Below are positions 5,896 to 12,064 of a stretch of DNA of 12,064 nucleotides, in pieces (position 1 is the stretch's first letter; every line of letters begins with the position of its first letter). The notes under the pieces were generated by a model, which did not search any database, was not told where the DNA came from, and was given only the letters and a program-made list of their open reading frames with translations. The position numbers and the translations under genes were made by a program. Origin of the DNA: Thioglobus_B sp964403565 (GTDB lineage: Bacteria; Pseudomonadota; Gammaproteobacteria; PS1; Pseudothioglobaceae); assembly GCA_964403565.1 (NCBI GenBank), contig CAYOFV010000036.1, forward strand, positions 1-12,064, in the 5' to 3' direction.

Positions 5896-6534
5896 CTATC
5901 TACCCTGTTCATCACCCCATAGTAATTTATGCAACTGTACTTGCATACGCACGTTTAATTGGTTATCTAAAACCCACTGTGCAAGCTTAGTAGGTGATAC
6001 TTTATCAAATACTGGTGAGAGTAAAACCTCAGCCTTAGTTGGATATTTATCAATTAAATCTTTTGCAAAGTTAAAGTCATCTTTAGATCCAATTACTATT
6101 TTTAATTGATCTTTTTTCTCTAATAAATTAATATTTTCATATTTATTCGCATCCTGCTCGCCAGAGCTAGGAGTTTTGATATCCATTACTATCGATACTT
6201 TTGGATTAACGTGTGATATGTCGATACAACCGCTAGTTTCAAGTGATATTTGATAGTCTTTCTTAGCTAATGCATCAAGCAAAATATTGCAATTTATCTG
6301 CGCCAAAGGTTCACCACCAGTAACACAAACATATTTAGTATTATATTTTTCTACCTCACTAACAATATCATCAATACCGATCAAGTTGTTACCTTTAAAT
6401 GCGTATTCAGTATCGCAATATGAACATCTAAGCGGACAACCAGTTAAGCGAATAAAAACAGTAGGAAAACCAACTTCACGCGCCTCACCTTGAAGCGAAT
6501 AGAAAATTTCATTTATATTTAACTTTTCATTCAT
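5896..6534 (-). CDS. queE: 7-carboxy-7-deazaguanine synthase
   Basis: A radical-SAM enzyme that rearranges 6-carboxy-5,6,7,8-tetrahydropterin to 7-carboxy-7-deazaguanine in the synthesis of queuosine, a modified base of GUN-anticodon tRNAs. The Fe-S cluster motif is CX3CX2C (C33, C37, C40) within GCPLRCSYCDTEYAF, as expected for the Gammaproteobacteria-type QueE. The SLQGE start motif (13-17) and CVTGGEPLAQ (about 70-79) bind substrate and SAM. At 212 residues it is slightly shorter than E. coli QueE. The ATG overlaps the uvrB stop by four bases (ATGA), so translation is probably coupled to uvrB. No other queuosine genes are in the window, but a Q-type substrate tRNA, tRNA-Asn(GUU), is present at the right edge. 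Confidence 0.94.
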   Translation of the reverse strand: MNEKLNINEIFYSLQGEAREVGFPTVFIRLTGCPLRCSYCDTEYAFKGNNLIGIDDIVSEVEKYNTKYVCVTGGEPLAQINCNILLDALAKKDYQISLETSGCIDISHVNPKVSIVMDIKTPSSGEQDANKYENINLLEKKDQLKIVIGSKDDFNFAKDLIDKYPTKAEVLLSPVFDKVSPTKLAQWVLDNQLNVRMQVQLHKLLWGDEQGR

Positions 6535-8519
6535 TGTAAAAATTGCCCATCTTTAAGTGCTTTAATTTTGTTACGTATATCAGCAGCTTGCTCAAATTTT
6601 AAATCTTTAGCGTAGTTATACATTTGTTTTTCTAGAGATTTAATTTCCTTAGCAAGTTGCACAGGTGAGAGTTGTTTTTGTATATTTTCCGCATCAACTT
6701 CTTTTGCATCATTCGCAGTTATATCAGTATCAAGAATATCTACAATTGGCTTAGACACCCCTTTTGGAATAATATTATTTTTCTTATTGTACGCTTCTTG
6801 TTTTGCGCGACGTCTAGTGGTTTCATCCATTGCTCTTTGCATTGATCCTGTAATTCTATCAGCATATAAAATTACCCTGCCATTTACATTCCTTGCAGCA
6901 CGACCCATTGTTTGAATTAATGATCTTTCAGAGCGCAAAAAACCTTCTTTGTCAGCATCTAAAATTGCTACTAGTGATACCTCTGGAATATCCAAACCTT
7001 CACGTAATAAGTTAATACCAACTAACACATCAAATACACCTAGGCGCAAATCACGAATTATCTCTACCCGCTCAACTGTATCAACATCTGAATGTAAGTA
7101 CCTTACTTTAATATTATGCTCATTTAAATAATCACTAAGCTGCTCAGACATGCGTTTAGTAAGTGTTGTTACCAATACTCTCTCGCCTTGTTTAATAGTT
7201 TTATTAATCTCACTTAATAGATCATCAACTTGAGTTTCCACTGGTCTGATATCAATTTCTGGATCTAATAGTCCTGTTGGTCTAACAACTTGTTCGGCAA
7301 TAACACTTGATACATCAAATTCATATTGTGCTGGAGTTGCTGAAACCAAAATACATTGTGGAACTCGATCTACAAACTCATCAAATTTAAGTGGTCTATT
7401 ATCAAGTGCTGAAGGTAGGCGAAATCCAAACTCAACTAGAGTTTTTTTACGCGCCCTGTCGCCGTTATACATGCCACCAATTTGTGATACTGTAACATGT
7501 GACTCATCCAATATAACTAGTGAATTATCAGGCAAGTAGTCAAGTAATGTTGGTGGTGGCTCGCCTTCTTTTCTACCAGATAGATAGCGCGAGTAGTTTT
7601 CAATACCATTGCAGTATCCAAGCTCGCGCATCATTTCCATATCCATATTTACTCTTTGTGTAAGTCTTTGCTCTTCAACTAACTTATTTAAAGATAATAA
7701 CTCTTTTCTGCGCACTTTTAGCTCAGCTTTAATATTATCAAGCATGGCTAAAATTTTCTCTTTAGGGGTTACATAATGCGTTTGTGGATAGATTGTAACT
7801 CTTTGAATGCTTTTAAGTTTTTCACCGGTTAATGGATCAAACCAATATAGCCTTTCAATCTCTTCGTCAAACATCTCAACGCGTAGTGCATTTTCTTCAG
7901 AGTCTGCAGGAAAGATGTCAATAACCTCACCTTTAACCCTAAAACTACCACGCATAAGTGCTACATCGTTACGAGTGTATTGCATTTGCGATAGGCGCGA
8001 CAAAATCTCACGCTGGTTGGTTATCTCACCAACACTCAAATGCAAAAGCATCTGCATATAACTATCTGGATCGCCCAATCCGTATATCGCTGAAACACTA
8101 GCAATAATAATTACATCGTCACGCTCAAGTAGCGCTTTGGTGGCGCTAAGTCGCATTTGCTCAATTTGCTCATTAATTGAAGAGTCTTTTTCGATGTAAG
8201 TATCAGATGCTGGCACATATGCTTCTGGCTGATAATAATCATAATACGATACAAAATATTCAACCGCATTATTAGGGAAAAACTCTTTCATCTCAGCGTA
8301 TAGCTGTGCTGCAAGAGTTTTATTTGGCGCCATGATTAAACTAGGCTTTTTGGTTTTGGCAATAACGTTTGCCAATGAAAAAGTCTTACCAGATCCGGTC
8401 ACTCCTAACAAGGTTTGAAACTTGGCTCCAGAGTTTATTCCGTCGACTAATGTTTTGATCGCCCCAGGTTGATCTCCGGTTGGAGAAAATTGCGATACTA
8501 AGTCAAATTTTCTGTCCAC
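6531..8519 (-). CDS. uvrB: UvrABC excision nuclease subunit B
   Basis: The damage-verifying helicase-like subunit of nucleotide excision repair; it is loaded by UvrA and recruits UvrC for incision. At 662 residues it is close to the E. coli length (673). Visible parts are the FSPTGDQP start region, Walker A GVTGSGKT (39-46), the YYDYYQPEAY beta-hairpin (about 92-101) that clamps DNA, the VILDESH Walker B, the helicase C half with GINLLREGLDIPEV and IQTMGRAARN, and a C-terminal UVR motif that binds UvrC. The start is GTG, preceded by no good ribosome site; homologues begin a similar distance before GDQP, so I keep it. The 59-base gap to the divergent aminotransferase holds a TATGAT-like -10 on this strand but no -35. 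No SOS box is recognised. It leads directly into queE. Confidence 0.98.
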   Translation of the reverse strand: MDRKFDLVSQFSPTGDQPGAIKTLVDGINSGAKFQTLLGVTGSGKTFSLANVIAKTKKPSLIMAPNKTLAAQLYAEMKEFFPNNAVEYFVSYYDYYQPEAYVPASDTYIEKDSSINEQIEQMRLSATKALLERDDVIIIASVSAIYGLGDPDSYMQMLLHLSVGEITNQREILSRLSQMQYTRNDVALMRGSFRVKGEVIDIFPADSEENALRVEMFDEEIERLYWFDPLTGEKLKSIQRVTIYPQTHYVTPKEKILAMLDNIKAELKVRRKELLSLNKLVEEQRLTQRVNMDMEMMRELGYCNGIENYSRYLSGRKEGEPPPTLLDYLPDNSLVILDESHVTVSQIGGMYNGDRARKKTLVEFGFRLPSALDNRPLKFDEFVDRVPQCILVSATPAQYEFDVSSVIAEQVVRPTGLLDPEIDIRPVETQVDDLLSEINKTIKQGERVLVTTLTKRMSEQLSDYLNEHNIKVRYLHSDVDTVERVEIIRDLRLGVFDVLVGINLLREGLDIPEVSLVAILDADKEGFLRSERSLIQTMGRAARNVNGRVILYADRITGSMQRAMDETTRRRAKQEAYNKKNNIIPKGVSKPIVDILDTDITANDAKEVDAENIQKQLSPVQLAKEIKSLEKQMYNYAKDLKFEQAADIRNKIKALKDGQFLQ

Positions 8520-8578
8520 TTAGTAGATTTTTTAGTTATCATAAACGCTCAATTTTAATCTAATTTCTATATATCAAT

Positions 8579-9754
8579 ATGAGCGAATTTCTAGCAGATC
8601 GAGTCGGAAAAGTTAAACCATCAGCCACACTTGCTGTTACTGCAAAAGCTAATGAATTAAAAGCACAGGGTATTTCTATTGTACCAATGGGATCTGGCGA
8701 ACCTGATTTTGACACACCTATTAATATTCAAAAAGCCGGTATTGATGCGATTAATTCAGGTCAAACACGCTACACTGCTGTTGATGGCACACCTGAGTTA
8801 AAACAAGCAATTATTGAAAAATTTAAACGTGAAAATTCACTTGATTATTCTATGACAGAAGTTATGGTTTCATCTGGTGGTAAACAAGTTTTTTACAATC
8901 TATGTCAAGCTGTACTCAATCAAGGGGATGAGGTAATTATTCCTGCACCTTATTGGGTTTCATATCCTGATATGGTTATTCTTGCTGATGCAACTCCTGT
9001 AATTGTTGAAACTGGATTAGAACAAGATTTTAAAATTACTCCAGAACAACTTGAAGCTAGTATTAATAACAATACCAAACTATTAGTTTTAAACAGCCCT
9101 TCTAATCCAACTGGTGCTGTTTATTCAAAAGCAGAACTACAAGCTCTTGCCGATGTATTACAAAAACATCCACAGGTGTTAATTATTACTGATGATATTT
9201 ACGAACATATTCGCTGGGGTGGCGATAGTTTTATAAATATTGTTATGGCTGATAATGGGTTAAAAGACCGTACTATTATTCTTAATGGTGTTTCCAAAGG
9301 GTATGCAATGACCGGCTGGAGAATTGGCTATGGAGCTGGACCTAAAGATATCATTAAAGCCATGAAAAAAATTCAAGGTCAATCAACTTCAAACCCTTGC
9401 TCTATTGCTCAAGCTGCTGCATTAGAAGCCCTTAATGGCGATCAAAGTATTATTGGCACTATGGTAGATGCTTTCGAGGAGCGTCACGAATATATTGTAA
9501 ATGCTCTGAATGAAATTGATGGTGTTGAATGTCCTAGATCACAAGGTGCATTTTATTCATTCCCAAGAGTTGAAGGATTGATTAAACGCTTAGGTTTGAA
9601 AGATGATGTTGAATTATCAACTTACTGTCTAGAAAAGCTCAATATTGCTCTAGTGCCAGGATCAGCTTTTGGTGCTCCAGGTTATGTGCGTTTTTCATTT
9701 GCCACCAGTATGGATAATATTAAGACCGCTGTGGAAAAATTAGCAGAAGTATAA
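8579..9754 (+). CDS. PLP-dependent aminotransferase, aspartate aminotransferase type (subgroup Ib-like)
   Basis: A 391-residue class I fold-type I aminotransferase that transfers the amino group between aspartate or glutamate and oxoacids; it is often labelled aspC or aatA. The PLP lysine is K240 in NGVSKGYAMTGWRIGY. Other ligands visible are N176 in the NSPSNPTGAVY loop, D205/D206 with Y208 in TDDIYEH, and R371 in YVRFSFA, which binds the substrate carboxylate. The N-terminus (VKPSATLAVTAKANEL, then SGEPDFDTP) matches the Thermus/Rhizobium-type subgroup Ib rather than E. coli AspC; some Ib enzymes also act on prephenate, which cannot be decided here. The ATG at 8579 has no Shine-Dalgarno. 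It diverges from uvrB and converges on ygiQ. Confidence 0.92.
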   Translation: MSEFLADRVGKVKPSATLAVTAKANELKAQGISIVPMGSGEPDFDTPINIQKAGIDAINSGQTRYTAVDGTPELKQAIIEKFKRENSLDYSMTEVMVSSGGKQVFYNLCQAVLNQGDEVIIPAPYWVSYPDMVILADATPVIVETGLEQDFKITPEQLEASINNNTKLLVLNSPSNPTGAVYSKAELQALADVLQKHPQVLIITDDIYEHIRWGGDSFINIVMADNGLKDRTIILNGVSKGYAMTGWRIGYGAGPKDIIKAMKKIQGQSTSNPCSIAQAAALEALNGDQSIIGTMVDAFEERHEYIVNALNEIDGVECPRSQGAFYSFPRVEGLIKRLGLKDDVELSTYCLEKLNIALVPGSAFGAPGYVRFSFATSMDNIKTAVEKLAEV

Positions 9755-9778
9755 GTTTTAAATAACAGTTTAAAAACT
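9754..9778. terminator. Weak inverted repeat between convergent aminotransferase and ygiQ genes
   Basis: AGTTTTAAA (9754-9762) pairs with TTTAAAAACT (9769-9778) with one bulged base and a six-base loop. It fills the 22-base gap between two convergent stops and begins and ends inside them. The stem has only one G-C pair at its base, so as a terminator it would be weak; it may simply reflect AT-rich sequence. Confidence 0.3.
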
Positions 9779-11927
9779 ACCTTCTTTTCTTTTTATGCTT
9801 TGCAGAAATGCGATGATGAAAATCATTGTTCTTTCTTTTTGTATTTCTTGGTTTTTGAGTGTCTCTAGATATTGAATAAGGCACTAAATGATTATCACTA
9901 TTGCCAATTAAATCACTACGCCCCATGCGTTTTAATGCTCGGCGCAATATGTCCCAATTTTTTGGATCATGATAACGCAAAAAAGCCTTATGTAGCTTTC
10001 GCTGTTGTCCACTTCTAGGAGTTTTTACCGCCTCTGAATTACTAGTAATTCTTTTAAGTGGGTTTAGTTCACTATGATACATTGCTGATGCAATCGCCAT
10101 TGGAGTAGGTATAAAAGCTTGGACTTGATCAGGTTTAAAATTATTACGCTTGAGCCATAACGCTAGATTTAGCATATCTTCATCACTAGTTCCAGGATGG
10201 GATGAAATAAAGTAAGGGATTAGATATTGCTCCTTACCTGCTTGTTTTGAATAACGCTCAAACAATTTTTTAAATTTATAATACGAACCAATTCCAGGTT
10301 TCATCATTTTTGACAAAGTATTGTCTTCAGTATGTTCAGGAGCAATTTTTAAACGACCACCTACATGATGAGTAACTAATTCTTTAATATACTCAGGATC
10401 ACAAATAGCAAGATCATAACGCAAACCAGATGCAATAAAAATACGCTTAACACCATCAAGCTTACGAGCGCGCCGATAAAGCTTAGTTAATGGCTTATGA
10501 TTTGTACTCATATTTGAACAAATGTCAGGATAAACACAAGAAAGTCTACGGCAAGCTGACTCTATTTTTTTATCCTTACATTTAAGGCGATACATATTAG
10601 CTGTAGGTCCGCCAAGATCAGAGATATTACCCTTAAAATCAGCTATATTGTCACGAATGGTTTCGATCTCACGAATTACTGAGTCTTCTGAACGGCTCTG
10701 AATAATACGCCCTTCATGCTCAGTAATTGAGCAAAATGTACAACCACCAAAACATCCGCGCATAATATTAATAGAAAAGCGAATCATGTCATAGGCTGGA
10801 ATTCGTAGCTTTTTATAACTAGGGTGTGGTTTGCGTGTATATGGTAGCTCAAACACACTGTCAAACTCCTGCATTGATAATGGCACTGGCGGTGGGTTTA
10901 GCCAAACATCGCGCTCGCCATGACGTTGTACTAAAGCTCTAGCATTGCCTGGATTTGTCTCTAAATGAAAAACACGTGAGGTGTGAGCATATAAATATCG
11001 ATCTTTTTTTACCTGTTCAAAAGCAGGTATACGCACAACTGTTTTATCTCGCTCTAACCCTTTGGTGCGCTGATCAAAATATATTACTTGTTCTGCACCC
11101 TGGTTAGGATTATTTTTACTAGACTTATTACTATCTATACAACTTTGTTTATCATTTGCAGATGTATCTATATAAGGGTCTGCTTGCGGATGATTAAGGC
11201 TTTTATCAGTATCTATTTCACTTGAGTCTAAAACAGTCCAGCCTTTGGTAATTCCTTGTTGCATAAATGCTGTGCCACGAATATCGGTAATTTGTTTAAT
11301 ATCCTCACCAGTAGCAATCCTATGCGCTACTTCAACTACTGCTCGCTCTGCATTGCCAAAAATCAACATATCAGCTTTAGAATCTGGCAATATTGATCTA
11401 CGAACAGTTTGCGACCAATGATCATATTGAGCAATACGTCTTAAACTAGCTTCAATACCACCAATAATAACAGGAACACCTTTAAATGCCTCTTTAGCAC
11501 GCTGAGTATATACAGTAGTGGCACGATCAGGCCGCTTGCCAGCAGCGCCACCTGCAGTATATGCATCATCAGAGCGCGGTCTTTTCTCAGCTGTATAGTG
11601 ATTAACCATTGAATCCATATTGCCGGAAGTAACAGCAAAAAATAAATTAGGCTTCCCTAGTTTGCGAAAATCATCAGCAGAATGCCAATCTGGCTGAGAT
11701 ATGATCCCAACACGAAACCCTTGCGATTCTAATAAACGCCCAATAATTGCCATACCAAAGCTTGGATGATCTACATATGCGTCACCAGTGATAATAATAA
11801 TATCGCACGAATCCCATTCTAAGGTATTCATTTCTTTTTGCGACATTGGTAAATACGACGCTGGAACTAGTCCTTTTTTATGCGGCCAAAATTTTGGATA
11901 AGAATTGATATCTTTAGGCGCTAACAT
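9777..11927 (-). CDS. ygiQ: YgiQ-family radical SAM protein (UPF0313)
   Basis: A 716-residue radical-SAM enzyme of the YgiQ family, whose substrate is not known to me. It opens with a cobalamin-binding-like region (DIIIITGDAYVDHPSFG, about 42-58), as in other YgiQ proteins. A variable Asn/Ser/Lys-rich linker (about 245-275) follows. The Fe-S motif is C392, C396, C399 in RGCFGGCTFC, followed by SITEHEGRIIQSRS. Further conserved blocks are LGGPTANMY, CRRLSCVYPDIC, ETHP-type HHVGGRLKIAPEH, KMMKPG and LIPYFISSHPGT, all close to the E. coli protein. The C-terminus is a basic tail (HKKKRR), shorter than in E. coli. The ATG has no Shine-Dalgarno, and a TATACT hexamer sits just before it. The gene is monocistronic: it converges with the aminotransferase and is insulated upstream by a terminator. 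Confidence 0.96.
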   Translation of the reverse strand: MLAPKDINSYPKFWPHKKGLVPASYLPMSQKEMNTLEWDSCDIIIITGDAYVDHPSFGMAIIGRLLESQGFRVGIISQPDWHSADDFRKLGKPNLFFAVTSGNMDSMVNHYTAEKRPRSDDAYTAGGAAGKRPDRATTVYTQRAKEAFKGVPVIIGGIEASLRRIAQYDHWSQTVRRSILPDSKADMLIFGNAERAVVEVAHRIATGEDIKQITDIRGTAFMQQGITKGWTVLDSSEIDTDKSLNHPQADPYIDTSANDKQSCIDSNKSSKNNPNQGAEQVIYFDQRTKGLERDKTVVRIPAFEQVKKDRYLYAHTSRVFHLETNPGNARALVQRHGERDVWLNPPPVPLSMQEFDSVFELPYTRKPHPSYKKLRIPAYDMIRFSINIMRGCFGGCTFCSITEHEGRIIQSRSEDSVIREIETIRDNIADFKGNISDLGGPTANMYRLKCKDKKIESACRRLSCVYPDICSNMSTNHKPLTKLYRRARKLDGVKRIFIASGLRYDLAICDPEYIKELVTHHVGGRLKIAPEHTEDNTLSKMMKPGIGSYYKFKKLFERYSKQAGKEQYLIPYFISSHPGTSDEDMLNLALWLKRNNFKPDQVQAFIPTPMAIASAMYHSELNPLKRITSNSEAVKTPRSGQQRKLHKAFLRYHDPKNWDILRRALKRMGRSDLIGNSDNHLVPYSISRDTQKPRNTKRKNNDFHHRISAKHKKKRR

Positions 11928-11934
11928 GATTTAA

Positions 11935-11940
11935 AGTATA
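11935..11940 (-). promoter_or_regulatory. Candidate -10 element of ygiQ, suggesting a leaderless transcript
   Basis: TATACT (5/6 to the -10 consensus) on the minus strand ends seven bases before the ygiQ ATG, so transcription would start one base before the start codon or at it. There is no matching -35. The 58 bases between ygiQ and the upstream terminator contain no better promoter that I can see. Confidence 0.35.
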
Positions 11941-11985
11941 CATGAACGATCTAATAAATTAGTAATCGTGGTTGCTGCATGCAAT

Positions 11986-12013
11986 AAAAAAGCCCGCTTA
12001 TAGCAGGCTTTTT
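11986..12013 (-). terminator. Intrinsic terminator after tRNA-Asn
   Basis: An A-run, then GCCCGC, the loop TTATA, GCAGGC, then a T-run. The stem has five G-C pairs and one C-A mismatch and extends through A-T pairs on both sides. Read on the minus strand it ends in six U residues, five bases beyond the CCA end of tRNA-Asn, so it should end the tRNA transcript before ygiQ. It could work in both directions. Confidence 0.88.
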
Positions 12014-12018
12014 GTATT

Positions 12019-12064
12019 TGGCTCCTCGAGCTGGGCTCGAACCAGCGACAAACGGATTAACAGT
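12019..12064 (-). tRNA. tRNA-Asn (anticodon GUU), 5' part beyond window
   Basis: The 3' 46 bases of a tRNA gene on the minus strand, cut by the window end. Visible are the anticodon loop CTGTTAA with GTT at 12061-12059, the T arm GCTGG-TTCGAGC-CCAGC, the acceptor 3' strand TCGAGGA, discriminator G, and encoded CCA (12021-12019). The sequence from the anticodon loop onward closely follows the E. coli tRNA-Asn pattern. Anticodon GUU makes it a member of the queuosine-modified tRNA class, relevant to queE in this window. Confidence 0.93.

Noticed and set aside
11441..11638. Hydrophobic 65-codon open frame inside ygiQ
   Set aside because: It lies wholly within a conserved part of ygiQ in another frame, with no ribosome site; a shadow.
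1..12064. CRISPR array, insertion sequence or toxin-antitoxin pair
   Set aside because: No spaced direct repeats, transposase or terminal inverted repeats, and no toxin-antitoxin-like small gene pair were seen on either strand.

Overview
This window is an AT-rich piece of a compact gammaproteobacterial chromosome. Genes are tightly packed, gaps are short, and several neighbours overlap by one or four bases. AroC, UvrB, YgiQ, QueE and both tRNAs look clearly gammaproteobacterial. The low G+C, the streamlined layout and the SulP anion transporter directly behind aroC suggest a marine sulfur-oxidiser relative (SUP05/Thioglobus-like). That placement is an inference from gene style, not something proved here. 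No mobile element, CRISPR array, phage module or rRNA is visible.

Left part (1-1590): a minus-strand operon runs from a secreted glycine-zipper protein, through a two-repeat Sel1-like protein whose GTG start overlaps the previous stop by one base, to pyrF (orotidine 5'-phosphate decarboxylase, the last step of UMP synthesis).

Middle left (1590-2623): a divergent plus-strand gene encodes a cytoplasmic DsbA-fold protein with a CSWC active site. It is followed by tRNA-Arg(CCU), which has its own good promoter, and by a small two-helix, holin-like membrane protein.

Middle (2675-5893): aroC (chorismate synthase) and a SulP/STAS anion transporter form a likely two-gene operon. Next comes a small heat-shock protein that carries a signal peptide, so it should act in the periplasm. 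Its promoter fits both the housekeeping and the heat-shock sigma factor consensus and is the strongest regulatory signal in the window.

Right part (5896-12064): uvrB and queE form a minus-strand pair joined by an ATGA overlap. A subgroup-Ib-type aminotransferase diverges from uvrB and converges on ygiQ, a large radical-SAM protein of unknown function. Beyond ygiQ lie a strong intrinsic terminator and the 3' two-thirds of a tRNA-Asn(GUU) gene read towards it. QueE makes the precursor of queuosine, and tRNA-Asn(GUU) belongs to the tRNA class that receives queuosine.

Overall this is mostly housekeeping sequence. The best leads are the periplasmic sHSP with an Asn/Phe-rich arm and its dual-type promoter, the glycine-zipper/Sel1 coupling, and several starts that lack a Shine-Dalgarno sequence but have a -10-like hexamer right in front of the start codon. 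I did not find a clear new multi-gene system.
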